A stretch of DNA of 64,000 nucleotides from Bauldia sp. (GTDB taxonomy: Bacteria; Pseudomonadota; Alphaproteobacteria; Rhizobiales; Kaistiaceae). Under the pieces are notes generated by a model that searched no databases, was not told the DNA's origin, and saw nothing but the letters and a program-made list of their open reading frames with translations. Shown here piece after piece: positions 20,000 to 29,536 of this stretch. The stretch's first letter is position 1, and each line of letters begins with the position of its first letter. The position numbers and the translations under genes were made by a program. The DNA lies in NCBI GenBank assembly GCA_028284325.1, contig JANQRX010000004.1:1-64000 (forward strand). The letters run 5' to 3'.

Positions 20000-21154
20000 A
20001 TGGGCGTTTCCAATCTGCTCTCGAAATCCCGAAGCGCACCGCGACACGCCGTCGCAATCCTGTCGGTGCTGGCAATTGCGATGCTCGCGGTTCCGGGCGG
20101 CACGCCCGCCGAGGCGCAGACGAACGACGTGCCCGTGCCCCGGCTGTCGCCGCGCCAGGCCACGGTCGCGCCCGCGCCGGCCGCCGAACCCGAAGCGCCG
20201 ACCGGGCAGCAGCGGCAATTGCTGCAGGGCGCCAATTCGCCCTTTGCCGACGCCGGCGTCGCGGCACCCGAAGCGGCCACCCGGCCGCTCGGCGAAGCCG
20301 CCGCGCCGGCCGCCACCGTCGCCCCGCCGCCGGAAACTGCAGCCCTGTCAGCACCACAACAATCTTCGGCGGGCGTGGCACCACCAGCCATGCGCCCCGG
20401 CGCCTTCACCATGGAGGCGCGGCTCTGGGCCGGCGGCCCCTCACTTGGCGACGGGGTGCGGTGGCGCATCTACGACGCCGATCCCGGACCCGACGGGCGC
20501 ATGGTGCTCCTCGGCGAGGCCGAGGGAGGCATCATCCATGTCCGCCTCGAACCCGGCGCCTATCTGGTGCATGCCGCCTACGGACGCGCCGGTGCGCTAC
20601 GGGAGCTGGACGTCGCCGACCCCACCGGGGCACTCGTGATCGTGCTCGAAGCCGGCGGGATCAGGCTGCTCGGCGTCAACGGCCGTGACGAGCCGCTGGG
20701 ATCCGGCGACGTGCGCTTCGATATCTTCGCGCCGGACGAAGGCGGCTCCGACGAGCGTTTTCTGGTCGCGTCCAACGTACCGCCCGGCACCACCGTCAGC
20801 CTTAACGCCGGCACCTACAACGTCGTCAGCTATTACGGACGCGCCAACGCCATCGTCCGCGCCGACATCCGGGTCGATCCTGGTCAGTTGACCGAAGCGA
20901 CGCTCTTCCAGCGCGCCGCCCGCCTGACGCTTAAGCTGGTCTCCCAGCGCGGCGGCGAAGCGATTGCCAACACCGAATGGTCGATCGTCACGCCCGCCGG
21001 CGAAACCGTGATCGAAAGCGTCGGCGCGTTCCCTGAGGTGGTGCTGTCGGAAGGCGAATACATCGCCATCGCCCGCAACGCCGGTCGCATCTACGAATCG
21101 AGCTTCGAGGTCGAGGCCGGCGCCCACCGCGACCTCGAGGTTCTCGTCCAGTAG
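20000..21154 (+). CDS. Secreted protein with three tandem beta-sandwich-like repeats
   Basis: Not assigned to a named family. The 384 residues have a signal peptide (hydrophobic VAILSVLAIAMLAVPGG, cleavage near AEAQ), then a Pro/Ala-rich low-complexity linker to about residue 130. Three units of about 75-80 residues follow. Each has the pattern charged strand, then (E/N)(P/A)G(A/T)Y, then ARNAGRI/YYGRAN/AYGRAG-type turns. Periplasmic or surface location is inferred. Convergent with thrS, 8 bp apart. Confidence 0.7.
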   Translation: MGVSNLLSKSRSAPRHAVAILSVLAIAMLAVPGGTPAEAQTNDVPVPRLSPRQATVAPAPAAEPEAPTGQQRQLLQGANSPFADAGVAAPEAATRPLGEAAAPAATVAPPPETAALSAPQQSSAGVAPPAMRPGAFTMEARLWAGGPSLGDGVRWRIYDADPGPDGRMVLLGEAEGGIIHVRLEPGAYLVHAAYGRAGALRELDVADPTGALVIVLEAGGIRLLGVNGRDEPLGSGDVRFDIFAPDEGGSDERFLVASNVPPGTTVSLNAGTYNVVSYYGRANAIVRADIRVDPGQLTEATLFQRAARLTLKLVSQRGGEAIANTEWSIVTPAGETVIESVGAFPEVVLSEGEYIAIARNAGRIYESSFEVEAGAHRDLEVLVQ

Positions 21155-21162
21155 CCGAAGGA

Positions 21163-23121
21163 TCAGGCGCGCCGCTTGACGTCCGGGGGCGTCGCCTCGT
21201 CGCCGAGCGCGGCCACCGCCTCGTCGAGGGTCAGAAGCTGCTGCTGCTTCACCCCGAGCCGGCGGAGATTGACCGTCCCCTCCTCCGCCTCGCGCTTGCC
21301 GCACACGGCAATGACCGGGACCTTGGCCAGCGAGTGCTCCCGCACCTTGTAGTTGATCTTCTCGTTGCGCAGATCGAGTTCGGCGCGCAGGCCAGCATCC
21401 TCCAGCCTCCGGTGAACCGTCTCGGCATAGGAATCGGCATCGGACGTGATCGTGGCGACGACCACCTGAAGCGGCGCGAACCATAACGGCAGGTGGCCGG
21501 CATAGTTCTCGATCAGGATGCCGAGAAAGCGCTCCATGGAGCCGCAGATCGCGCGGTGGATCATCACCGGCGGCTTCTTCTCGCCATCGGCGTCCACATA
21601 GTAGGCGCCGAACCGCTCCGGCAGGTTGAAGTCGACCTGGGTCGTACCGCACTGCCAGTCACGCCCGATGGCATCGCGCAGGACGTACTCGAATTTCGGC
21701 CCGTAGAAGGCCCCCTCGCCCGGATTGATGCCGGTCTGGATGCGGTCGCCCGACTGCTCCTTGATGGCTTCCAGCACGCCATGCATCACGTCTTCCGCGT
21801 GATCCCAGGCGGCGTCCGATCCCACCCGCTTGTCGGGACGGGTGGACAGCTTCACCACGATCTCGTCGAAGCCGAAATCCGCATAGGTGGACAGGATCAG
21901 ATCGTTGATGCGCAGGCACTCGGCGGCGAGTTGATCCTCGGTGCAGAAGACATGGGCGTCGTCCTGCGTGAACGCCCGCACCCGCAATAGACCGTGGAGC
22001 GCGCCTGACGGCTCGTAGCGATGGACCGTGCCGAATTCCGCAAGTCGCAGCGGCAGGTCGCGGTACGACTTGAGACCGTGCTTGAAGATCTGGATGTGCC
22101 CCGGACAGTTCATCGGCTTGATCGCATAGGTCCGGCGATCATCCGCCTCGTCACCGGCAGACTGGGCCGCGAACATGTTCTCGCGGAACCACTGCCAGTG
22201 GCCCGACGTCTCCCACAGCGAGGAATCGAGAAGCTGCGGGGCGTTAACTTCGTCATAGGTGCCCCGCAAACGCCGCCGCATGTAGTCGATCAGCGACTGG
22301 AACATGGTCCAGCCGGGGGGATGCCAGAAGACCGTGCCCGGCCCCTCCTCCTGGAAGTGGAACAGGTTCATCTCCCGCCCGAGGCGACGGTGATCGCGCT
22401 TCTCCGCCTCCTCCAGCATGTGGAGATAGGCCTTGAGCTCCTTGTCGTTGTGCCAGGCGGTGCCGTAGATGCGCGTCAGCATCGGATTGGCGGCATCGCC
22501 GCGCCAGTAGGCGCCGGCGACCTTCATCAGCTTGAAGGCGCTGCCGATCTTGCCGGTCGACGGCATGTGCGGACCGCGGCAGAGATCGAACCAGTCGCCC
22601 TGCCGGTAGATCCTGAGCTCCTGGTCCTCGGGAATAGCGTCGACGAGTTCCACCTTGAACGCCTCGCCCATGTCGCCAAAGACCTCGCGCGCGCGCTCCC
22701 GCGACCAGATCTCCTTCGTGAACGCCGCATCGCGTTGCACGATCTCGCGCATCTTGGCTTCGATCGCCGGCAGGTCGTCGGTGGTGAACGGCTCGTTGCG
22801 GAAGAAGTCGTAGTAGAAGCCGTTTTCGATCACGGGCCCGATGGTCACCTGGGTGCCCGGCCACAGCGTCTGCACCGCTTCGGCCATGACGTGAGCGGCG
22901 TCGTGGCGGATCAGCTCGAGCGCACGGGGGTCGTCGCGCGTCACGATCTCGATCCGCGCGTCGCGCTCGATGGCGTCGGCAAGGTCGGCGAGATCGCCGT
23001 CGAGCGTCATCGCCACCGCCTTCTTGGCGAGCGATTTGGAGATGTTCTCCGCGATCTCGCGACCGGTGGTCCCGGCCTCGAAGGCGCGTACGGAATCGTC
23101 GGGGAATGTCAGTTGGATCAT
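21163..23121 (-). CDS. thrS: Threonine--tRNA ligase
   Basis: Class II aminoacyl-tRNA synthetase charging tRNA-Thr; 652 aa from the ATG at 23121 ([20 protein letters not shown]). Domains in order: TGS (about 1-60), editing domain with [11 protein letters not shown], catalytic core with [11 protein letters not shown] (zinc Cys) and [14 protein letters not shown], and an anticodon-binding domain from about residue 545. The open frame continues far upstream but without homologous content. Confidence 0.97.
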   Translation of the reverse strand: MIQLTFPDDSVRAFEAGTTGREIAENISKSLAKKAVAMTLDGDLADLADAIERDARIEIVTRDDPRALELIRHDAAHVMAEAVQTLWPGTQVTIGPVIENGFYYDFFRNEPFTTDDLPAIEAKMREIVQRDAAFTKEIWSRERAREVFGDMGEAFKVELVDAIPEDQELRIYRQGDWFDLCRGPHMPSTGKIGSAFKLMKVAGAYWRGDAANPMLTRIYGTAWHNDKELKAYLHMLEEAEKRDHRRLGREMNLFHFQEEGPGTVFWHPPGWTMFQSLIDYMRRRLRGTYDEVNAPQLLDSSLWETSGHWQWFRENMFAAQSAGDEADDRRTYAIKPMNCPGHIQIFKHGLKSYRDLPLRLAEFGTVHRYEPSGALHGLLRVRAFTQDDAHVFCTEDQLAAECLRINDLILSTYADFGFDEIVVKLSTRPDKRVGSDAAWDHAEDVMHGVLEAIKEQSGDRIQTGINPGEGAFYGPKFEYVLRDAIGRDWQCGTTQVDFNLPERFGAYYVDADGEKKPPVMIHRAICGSMERFLGILIENYAGHLPLWFAPLQVVVATITSDADSYAETVHRRLEDAGLRAELDLRNEKINYKVREHSLAKVPVIAVCGKREAEEGTVNLRRLGVKQQQLLTLDEAVAALGDEATPPDVKRRA

Positions 23122-23336
23122 CGGCTCTGTCCTCGGCTCACTCCCGCGTACGAGCGCGGGTAAGCAAGAGTTCGCCGTGCCGGGTGGCGCGGCGGCCCTG
23201 AGGTGGCGCAGCCGGCCCGGCATGTCAAGGCGACGAAACGGCGGACGTCGGACACCGACGCTTGCCACCCGGCCCGCGATCCGGTCTGTTGGCGCCCACG
23301 TAACCCTGATGTCATTGCCGCCGGATCGATCCCGCC

Positions 23337-24314
23337 ATGCCGCTTTTCGCCTTTTCCAACCAGAAGCCCTTTGCCGAGCTCGGCGACCGCGAGGTGCTCG
23401 CCCTGGCCATCCAGAACGAGGAAGAGGACGGCCGTATCTACCGCGATTTCGCCGCAGCACTTCGGGATGACTATCCGGCCTCGGCCGGCGTGTTCGACGC
23501 CATGGCCGAAGAGGAGAGCGAGCATCGCCGCTTGCTCCTCGAGACCTTCAAGAGCCGCTTCGGCGACCACATTCCGTTGATCCGGCGCGAGGACGTGCGC
23601 GGCTTCATCCGACGCAAACCGGTGTGGATGAGCCGGTCCTTCGACATCGACGCCATGCGCGAGCGCGCCGCATCGATGGAGGCCGAGGCCGCCAACTTCT
23701 ACCGCCGCGCCGCGGCGCGTTCGACCGACCCCGACGTGCGCAAGCTTCTCGGCGACCTTGCCGACATCGAGGCCGGCCACGAAGACCTGGCCCACAAACT
23801 CGAGGCCGATATCGACAAGGATGAGCGCGACGAGGAGCGCGAAACGGCCCGTCGGCGCTTTGTCCTGCAGATCGTCCAGCCCGGCCTCATCGGCCTGATG
23901 GATGGGTCTGTCTCGACGCTCGCGCCCTTGTTCGCGGCGGCCTTCGCCACCCAGGACAGCCACGCCACGTTTCTCGTCGGCCTCGCCGCCTCCGTCGGCG
24001 CCGGTATCTCCATGGGCTTCGCCGAAGCCCTGTCGGACGACGGGGCGCTCACCGGCCGCGGCCATCCGTGGTTGCGCGGCCTCGTCAGCGGCATGATGAC
24101 CGCGATCGGCGGCATCGGGCACACCATCCCCTACCTGATCCCGAACTTCACGATCGCAACCACGCTGGCGATCGTCGTCGTGGCGGTGGAACTGTGGGCG
24201 ATCGCCTACATCCGCGCCCGGTACATGGACACGCCGTTCCTGCGCGCCGCCTTCCAGATCGTCGTCGGCGGGCTGCTGGTGTTCGCCGCCGGGATCATCA
24301 TCGGCAACGCGTGA
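23337..24314 (+). CDS. mbfA: Membrane-bound ferritin-like protein MbfA (rubrerythrin-VIT1 fusion)
   Basis: Iron exporter with an N-terminal ferritin-like di-iron domain (about residues 1-160) and a C-terminal VIT1-like membrane domain (about 170-325). Metal-ligand pattern: [34 protein letters not shown] and [11 protein letters not shown]. The membrane part includes [20 protein letters not shown]. In rhizobia mbfA protects against iron and peroxide stress and is repressed through Irr; I did not find a clear Irr box upstream. Divergent from thrS. Confidence 0.93.
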   Translation: MPLFAFSNQKPFAELGDREVLALAIQNEEEDGRIYRDFAAALRDDYPASAGVFDAMAEEESEHRRLLLETFKSRFGDHIPLIRREDVRGFIRRKPVWMSRSFDIDAMRERAASMEAEAANFYRRAAARSTDPDVRKLLGDLADIEAGHEDLAHKLEADIDKDERDEERETARRRFVLQIVQPGLIGLMDGSVSTLAPLFAAAFATQDSHATFLVGLAASVGAGISMGFAEALSDDGALTGRGHPWLRGLVSGMMTAIGGIGHTIPYLIPNFTIATTLAIVVVAVELWAIAYIRARYMDTPFLRAAFQIVVGGLLVFAAGIIIGNA

Positions 24315-24317
24315 GGG

Positions 24318-24656
24318 TCAGGCGTTGAGATCCAGCCGGGTGCTCGGGTCGATGTGGTCGCCGTTCCAGCGGCCGTAGCGCCACGGCAGGTACCATCGTG
24401 CCTCCGGCGGGATGGCGTCGGGCACCGGGTCATGGCCGGACGTCCCGAAGGGGCCGCAGCGGACGATGCGGGCCACCCCCATCCAACCGCCGGCCCACAG
24501 GCCGAAACGGCGAATCGCGTCCTCGGTGTAGTGCGAGCAGGTCGGCAGATGGCGACACTGACGTCCGAGAAACGGCGACAGCGTGACCCGGTAGACCAGG
24601 ATCAGACCGATCCCGATCAAACGCGGCAAGCGGGCGATGGCTTTCATCGACATCAA
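24318..24656 (-). CDS. yidD: Membrane protein insertion efficiency factor YidD
   Basis: Small inner-membrane-associated protein that assists YidC-dependent insertion. 112 aa, with the family core YRVTLSPFLGRQCRHLPTCS followed by HYTEDAIRRFG and RCGPFGTSGHDPVP. Several start ATGs (24656, 24653, 24647) are possible. Unlike the common rnpA-yidD-yidC arrangement, it stands alone here, convergent with mbfA. Confidence 0.93.
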   Translation of the reverse strand: MMSMKAIARLPRLIGIGLILVYRVTLSPFLGRQCRHLPTCSHYTEDAIRRFGLWAGGWMGVARIVRCGPFGTSGHDPVPDAIPPEARWYLPWRYGRWNGDHIDPSTRLDLNA

Positions 24657-24756
24657 ACCTAGCGCTTCACGGCGATGTGGCCGTTAACGTTTTGTTGACA
24701 CCTGAGGACCGAGGCTCGACCGGACGGTCGAACGGACATGCGACGAGGAGGCCCCG

Positions 24757-24879
24757 ATGCCCGACTTCGCCAAGCGTTTCCTGCGTTATCGCCGCGCCGG
24801 TCACTCGATTGCAGATTCGCTCCGGTTGGCGTGGCTGGTGGCCACCGCGCTCAGCCATCCGCCGTCGCGGGTTCGGTAG
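24757..24879 (+). CDS. Small protein of 40 aa
   Basis: ATG with a strong GAGGAGG Shine-Dalgarno, 40 codons, starting MPDFAKRFLRYRRAGHSIAD and continuing SLRLAWLVA. The basic, amphipathic pattern YRR-x-GHSxxDSLRLAW looks like a conserved alphaproteobacterial mini-protein, though I cannot name a family. Its last 29 bp overlap the 3' end of the convergent scaffold gene. Confidence 0.5.
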   Translation: MPDFAKRFLRYRRAGHSIADSLRLAWLVATALSHPPSRVR

Positions 24880-25315
24880 CCGCGGCACGCGCGGTGTCGA
24901 TCTGATCGAGCGCGTCGACGACGGCGTCGACGGTCAGCAGCGTCGAGGCGTGCCGTGCCCGGTAGTCGCGGACCGGCTCGAGATAGCGCATGTCCGAGAA
25001 GCGGCCTTCCGGCGGCGGGCCGCCCTCCTTCAGCATCGCGTACATGGTCGCGCGCAGGCGGCGCAGCTCGTCCGCCGACGCGCCGACGATGTTGGCCGCC
25101 ATCACCGACGACGATGCCTGGCCGAGCGCGCAGGCGCTGACCTCGTGGGCGAAATCGCTGACCACGTCGCCGTCGAGCTTCAGGTCGACCGTGACCGTCG
25201 ATCCGCATAGCCGCGAATGGGCGGTGGCGGTGGCGTCCGGCGCCTCGAGGCGGCCGATCCGCGGGATACCGCCGGCAAGTTCGAGGATGCTCTGGCTGTA
25301 GACATCGGAAATCAT
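24851..25315 (-). CDS. NifU/IscU-like iron-sulfur cluster assembly scaffold protein
   Basis: Scaffold-type protein, 154 aa from the ATG at 25315 (MISDVYSQSILELAGGIPRI). Cys residues at HSRLCGSTVTV and EVSACALGQASSSVM correspond to two of the IscU/SufU cluster ligands. The third canonical Cys is not evident in the C-terminal part, as in the divergent alphaproteobacterial subgroup. Whether it assembles clusters is therefore uncertain. Divergent from folE. Confidence 0.82.
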   Translation of the reverse strand: MISDVYSQSILELAGGIPRIGRLEAPDATATAHSRLCGSTVTVDLKLDGDVVSDFAHEVSACALGQASSSVMAANIVGASADELRRLRATMYAMLKEGGPPPEGRFSDMRYLEPVRDYRARHASTLLTVDAVVDALDQIDTARAAATEPATADG

Positions 25316-25451
25316 CGACCCGACATATAGGCGATCCCCCCGCGAATCGCGAACGTCGGGGCGCATGTCCCCCGGACTTCGCAACCGTCGTCCCGGAGGC
25401 TATAAGGCGCCACCTTTGAGGCCGACGGCGGCCGACATCCGGAACCGCGCC

Positions 25452-26078
25452 ATGAACACGACCATCACCAAGCTCACTGAAAGCGCCACATCGAAAGACG
25501 TGAAACGCCCCGGCCGTGAGGAGGCCGAGGCTGCGGTACGCACGCTGATCGCCTGGGCGGGCGATGATCCGCGACGCAGCGGCCTCATCGACACGCCGGC
25601 CCGAGTCGTCGATGCCTGGAAGGAATTGTACGCCGGCTACGATCGTACGGCGGAGGACGCGCTGGCCCGCACGTTCGAGGACCTGGAGACCTATGACGAC
25701 CTGGTCCTCGTGCGCGACATCCCCGTCTACTCCCACTGCGAACACCACATGATGCCCATCGTCGGGCAGGCCCACCTCGCCTACTACCCCGGCGACAGCG
25801 TCACCGGACTGTCGAAGCTCGCACGTCTGGTCGACACCTTCGCGCGTCGCCTCCAAAGCCAGGAACGGCTGACGTCGGAGGTTCTCGACGCGATGGACGC
25901 GATCCTGAAGCCACGCGGCAGCGCCGTGATGATCGAGGCCGAGCACACCTGCATGACCATGCGCGGTATCCGGGCGCACGGGGCCCGCACGACAACCACC
26001 CGCTATTCCGGCGTCTTCGCGAACGAGGACGGCGAACAGAACCGTTTCGTTACCCTGGTCGGAGCCGATCCGTCGTGA
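25452..26078 (+). CDS. folE: GTP cyclohydrolase I
   Basis: Converts GTP to dihydroneopterin triphosphate, the first step of tetrahydrofolate synthesis. 208 aa from the ATG at 25452. Zinc ligands are in YSHCEHHMMPIVGQAHLAY (Cys, His) and the second Cys in EAEHTCMTMRGI. GLSKLARLVDTFARRLQSQE is the conserved helix. The stop overlaps the hisI GTG start (GTGA). Confidence 0.96.
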   Translation: MNTTITKLTESATSKDVKRPGREEAEAAVRTLIAWAGDDPRRSGLIDTPARVVDAWKELYAGYDRTAEDALARTFEDLETYDDLVLVRDIPVYSHCEHHMMPIVGQAHLAYYPGDSVTGLSKLARLVDTFARRLQSQERLTSEVLDAMDAILKPRGSAVMIEAEHTCMTMRGIRAHGARTTTTRYSGVFANEDGEQNRFVTLVGADPS

Positions 26079-26515
26079 CCGGCGACGGGCCGCAGTTCGC
26101 GCCGCGCGGTTCGACCGAGGAGATCGAGACCGGCCTCGGCCTCGCCCCGAAATTCGACCGGGACGGCCTGATCCCGGCCGTCGTCGCCGATGCCGGCACC
26201 GGCGAGGTGCTGATGATGGCCTACATGGACCGGATTGCGCTCGCCCGGACCATCGAGACCGGCGAGGCATGGTTTTGGAGCCGGTCGCGCCGGGAGCACT
26301 GGCGCAAGGGCGCGACCAGCGGCAACACGCTGAAGGTCACGGATCTGCGCCTCGATTGCGATCAGGACGCCGTTCTGGTCCGGGCCGAAGTGGCCGGCAG
26401 CGGCGTCGTCTGCCATCAGGGCTTTCGTTCGTGCTTCTACCGCTCGGCGACACTCGGCGAACCCGTGAGCCCGAAGTCACGCCTGCGGCAGGACCCGCAC
26501 ATGCCGCGCCGCTGA
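26075..26515 (+). CDS. hisI: Phosphoribosyl-AMP cyclohydrolase
   Basis: Third step of histidine synthesis: opens the ring of PR-AMP. 146 aa, GTG start overlapping the folE stop. Signatures: VLMMAYMDRIAL, GEAWFWSRSRREHWRKG and the metal-binding DLRLDCDQDAVL plus CHQGFRSCFYR near residues 111-121. Mono-functional, without a HisE domain. The folE-hisI pairing is common in rhizobia. Confidence 0.96.
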   Translation: MTGDGPQFAPRGSTEEIETGLGLAPKFDRDGLIPAVVADAGTGEVLMMAYMDRIALARTIETGEAWFWSRSRREHWRKGATSGNTLKVTDLRLDCDQDAVLVRAEVAGSGVVCHQGFRSCFYRSATLGEPVSPKSRLRQDPHMPRR

Positions 26516-26528
26516 GACGCGCCTGCGC

Positions 26529-26963
26529 CTATGCGGTCGCGATGTAGGAGCGCATCTCCTCGGCCTCGCGCTCGACCTGCTCGATGCGGACCCGCACCAC
26601 GTCGCCGATCGACACGATCCCGTCGAGGCGGCCCTCGTCGTCGACCACCGGCAGGTGGCGGAAACGCCCCCGGGTCATGCGGGTCATGACGTCGTTGATT
26701 GTCTCGCCTTCGGCACAACTGATGACGTCGCGGGTCATCACGGTTTCCACCTCGCGCGCCAGAACCTCCGACCCATGTTCGTTGAGGACGCGGACGATGT
26801 CGCGTTCCGACACGATACCGGCAATCCGTCCCTCGTCATTGACAACCACCAGAGCGCCGATCTTGCGCTTGGCCAGAGCATTGACCGCGTCCGAGATCGT
26901 CGACTTCGGCGCGACCGTCGCAACGTCACGACCCTTGTCGGCCAGGATTTGGGCAACCGTCAT
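26529..26963 (-). CDS. Tandem CBS domain protein
   Basis: 144 aa from the ATG at 26963, with AAGGAGG 5 nt upstream. It consists of two CBS motifs forming a Bateman module (GALVVVNDEGRIAGIVSERD and HLPVVDDEGRLDGIVSIGDV) plus a C-terminal helix. Such proteins bind adenine nucleotides and act as energy sensors; the partner is unknown. Convergent with hisI, 13 bp apart. Confidence 0.9.
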   Translation of the reverse strand: MTVAQILADKGRDVATVAPKSTISDAVNALAKRKIGALVVVNDEGRIAGIVSERDIVRVLNEHGSEVLAREVETVMTRDVISCAEGETINDVMTRMTRGRFRHLPVVDDEGRLDGIVSIGDVVRVRIEQVEREAEEMRSYIATA

Positions 26964-27047
26964 ATCGCCCTCCTTCGCACGTGATTGACGGCAAATGATG
27001 CGAAACGGCGGCACCGTTGACAAGACGCGCCGCAGCATCTGGCTACT

Positions 27048-27794
27048 TCAGGTTGCCGCTGGCCGCACCGGATCAAAGACGGGAAAAAGGAACAAACCAA
27101 GAAGGAAACCGCCGATATGCGCCTCCCAGGCGATGGCACCGGAGGCGAAGCCGCCATTGCCGGCGGTCAGGCCGATCAGGAGATTGATGCCGAACCAGAT
27201 GCCCAGAAACGTCAGCACCTGGCGGTTGCCGATCACCTGGCCGAGGGGCTGGGCCGGCTGGCGATAGGCGGCGGGATCGGCCCGGCGCCAAACCGGCCCG
27301 CCGGAGGCGAACACGAAACGCGCGGCCGCGGCCATGCATGCCGATATCGCGGCCGACGCGCCGACCAACGGCGCCGGACTGGCCGGATGCACCAGAAGGT
27401 GGATCGCCGCACCCGCCGCCGCGCCCGCGGTGGCGAAGACCAGAAAGCGGACCGTGCCGAACCGCCACGCCAGCGGCGAACCGAAGGCGGCCAGCCACAG
27501 GCAGTTGAAGATCAGGTGGCTCCAGTCGGCGTGGAGCAGCCCGTAGGTCGCGAACGTCCAGATGCGCTCGGCACCGATCGGCAGAAACTCCTGGACGGTG
27601 CCCGGGTCGGTGATGCGGATCGGAATGAAGGCGAGCCGCAGGATGACCTGCACGTTGGCGTCGTCACCGAGCGCAAACATGCGCAGGACGTGGATTCCCG
27701 CCAGCAGCAGCACCAACGCGCTCACCGAGACCGGCAGGTTGAACACCGGCTGTCGGGTCGATTTGGGATCAAAACCGGGAGAAACGTTCAGCAT
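27048..27794 (-). CDS. Rhomboid family intramembrane serine protease
   Basis: Six-helix intramembrane protease, 248 aa from the ATG at 27794. Catalytic Ser is in VGASAAISACMAAA (GxSx motif, about residue 140) and catalytic His in AWEAHIGGFLLG at about residue 228. HADWSHLIFNCLWL is the conserved helix-2 region. Substrates unknown. On the same strand as the CBS gene, 84 bp upstream. Confidence 0.92.
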   Translation of the reverse strand: MLNVSPGFDPKSTRQPVFNLPVSVSALVLLLAGIHVLRMFALGDDANVQVILRLAFIPIRITDPGTVQEFLPIGAERIWTFATYGLLHADWSHLIFNCLWLAAFGSPLAWRFGTVRFLVFATAGAAAGAAIHLLVHPASPAPLVGASAAISACMAAAARFVFASGGPVWRRADPAAYRQPAQPLGQVIGNRQVLTFLGIWFGINLLIGLTAGNGGFASGAIAWEAHIGGFLLGLFLFPVFDPVRPAAT

Positions 27795-27985
27795 TCCGGG
27801 CCCGCGCGACGGCCGTGCGGGGCGACCCGCCGACCAGGGCGCGGACGATGCCACGGGTGGCCCCGGTCAGGCAACCGCCGCTGGCACGGACTCTGCAACG
27901 CTTTTGCCGACAGGATCGAGGGTGTCCCGAAGCGGCACACTACGGCCTAAAATGACTGGAATCCTGGGCGCGGGGCCGTTCTGTG

Positions 27986-28615
27986 ATGAAGCATTCAACC
28001 TCGCAGGCATTGTACGAATACTGGAATCTGCTGCGGGGCGCCGAGCCGGCACCGCTGCGCAGCGCCATCGAGCCCAGTGAAATCCGCAAGATCCTGGCCG
28101 ACACCTTCATCGCCGAGGTGGTCGGACCGCGCAGTTTCAGCTTCCGGCTGGCCGGCACGCGGATTTGCAGCCTCTACGACCGCGAGATCAAGGGCACCGA
28201 CCTCATCGACATGTGGTCGCAGGAAGAGGACCGCTCGGCGATCGCGACACTGGCCAACGCGGTCACCGAGGACGCCGCCGGCGCGGTGGTTACGATCGAG
28301 GCGCGGACCGACCTCGGCAGCGACGTCTCGTGCGAACTCCTGCTCCTGCCCCTGCGCCACGGTCCGCGCGGGTTTGACCGCATTCTCGGCAGCCTGTGCG
28401 CACTCGATCGGCCGACCTGGCTCGGGACGGAGCGGATCGTGTCGCAGCGCATCTCCGGCTTGCGGCTGATCTGGCCCGATCGCGCCCGCGGCTTCGGTCG
28501 GCGCAAGACCGACCTGCCGAGCGGACTGCGTGCGGCCGCGGCCCAGCGCACGACGCCGCAGAAGACCGGCCGCCAGCGCGGCCACCTCTACGTCCTCGAC
28601 GGCGGAAAAGAGTAA
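27986..28615 (+). CDS. PAS domain-containing protein (PAS_5 type)
   Basis: 209-residue cytosolic protein with a single PAS_5-like domain, the form common in rhizobia: LYEYWNLLRGAEPAPLRSAI, then EIRKILADTFIAEV, FRLAGTRICSLYDREIKGTD. The C-terminal 50 residues are basic and Pro-containing. There is no output domain. It probably acts as a small sensor/adaptor; it precedes the PilZ and LapG-like genes on the same strand. Confidence 0.83.
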   Translation: MKHSTSQALYEYWNLLRGAEPAPLRSAIEPSEIRKILADTFIAEVVGPRSFSFRLAGTRICSLYDREIKGTDLIDMWSQEEDRSAIATLANAVTEDAAGAVVTIEARTDLGSDVSCELLLLPLRHGPRGFDRILGSLCALDRPTWLGTERIVSQRISGLRLIWPDRARGFGRRKTDLPSGLRAAAAQRTTPQKTGRQRGHLYVLDGGKE

Positions 28616-28712
28616 ACCGCCCAGCCCCGCGCCGGCCTCCCGGCAACTTGGTGTTAACCCACGTGGCAAATAATCGGCGCCTACGTCAGGTTGTCATCCA
28701 GGTGAGAGAGTC

Positions 28713-29327
28713 ATGGCGGCGGTGACCGAGCCTGCCCAGCAAGATGCCGTTCAAACGCGCGACAAGCGGCGGCATCACCGCGTCAACCTGAACCTCCTCG
28801 GTCGCTTCATGCTGGAGGACCGGAAGGAATTCCCGTGCCAGACCAAGGACATCTCGCCCGGTAGCGCCGCGCTCATCACGCCGGTCGAGGCCCGGATGGA
28901 CGAACGCGTGGTCGCCTATATCGACCACATCGGTCGCATCGAGGGTAAGGTCGTCCGGGTGTTCAGCGGCGGTTTCGCCATGAGCATCACCGCCACCGCC
29001 CGCAAGAAGGACAAGCTCGCGGCCCAGCTCACCTGGCTGGCCAACCGGCACGAACTGTCCCTGCCCGAGGACCGCCGCCACGACCGCGTCACCTCGATCG
29101 TCAACGCCGTGTCCGTCGGTCTGCCCGACGGGCGGGAGTTCCGCGCCCGGGTCATCGATATCTCGCTGTCCGGCGCCGCCCTTGCGCTCGACGTCCACCC
29201 GCCGCTCGGCTCGGTTCTGATCGTCGGCAAGCTGCGGGCCTCGGTGGTCCGGCATTTCGAGGGCGGTATCGCGGTCGAGTTCGCCGCGCTTCAGACCCGC
29301 GAATCCCTCCGCGACAACCTTTCCTGA
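28713..29327 (+). CDS. Tandem PilZ domain protein, probable c-di-GMP effector
   Basis: 204 aa with two PilZ-like modules. Module 1 begins DKRRHHRVNLNLLGRFM and has DISPGSAAL. Module 2 begins DRRHDRVTSIVN and has the fuller DISLSGAALAL. RxxxR and (D/N)xSxxG elements for c-di-GMP binding are visible, better in the second module. It lies between PAS and LapG-like genes. Confidence 0.87.
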   Translation: MAAVTEPAQQDAVQTRDKRRHHRVNLNLLGRFMLEDRKEFPCQTKDISPGSAALITPVEARMDERVVAYIDHIGRIEGKVVRVFSGGFAMSITATARKKDKLAAQLTWLANRHELSLPEDRRHDRVTSIVNAVSVGLPDGREFRARVIDISLSGAALALDVHPPLGSVLIVGKLRASVVRHFEGGIAVEFAALQTRESLRDNLS

Positions 29328-29448
29328 CGGCCCCCCTAGGGGCCACTCCCGATTGGCGCAACGCGTGGGTCCGGTTCAACCGGCCCGGTGCCGGCATCAT
29401 GTCGGCCGGTCCTTACGGTGAATCCCTTCTTTATCCAACCTGTCGCAG

Positions 29449-29478
29449 TTGAATAAAACTAGACTATATTTCTAGTAT
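29449..29478 (+). promoter_or_regulatory. Possible promoter of the LapG-like gene
   Basis: TTGAAT (29449-29454), 18-nt spacer, TAGTAT (29473-29478), in an unusually AT-rich pocket. The interval includes a 6-bp inverted repeat, ACTAGA-N7-TCTAGT (29458-29476), that could be an operator. Distance to the ATG is 58 bp. Judged by eye only. Confidence 0.4.
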
Positions 29479-29536
29479 GTACCTTTCTCTGAAATAAAAC
29501 TGAAAATGCCACAGTGCCTTCCAACAGGGGGGCACT

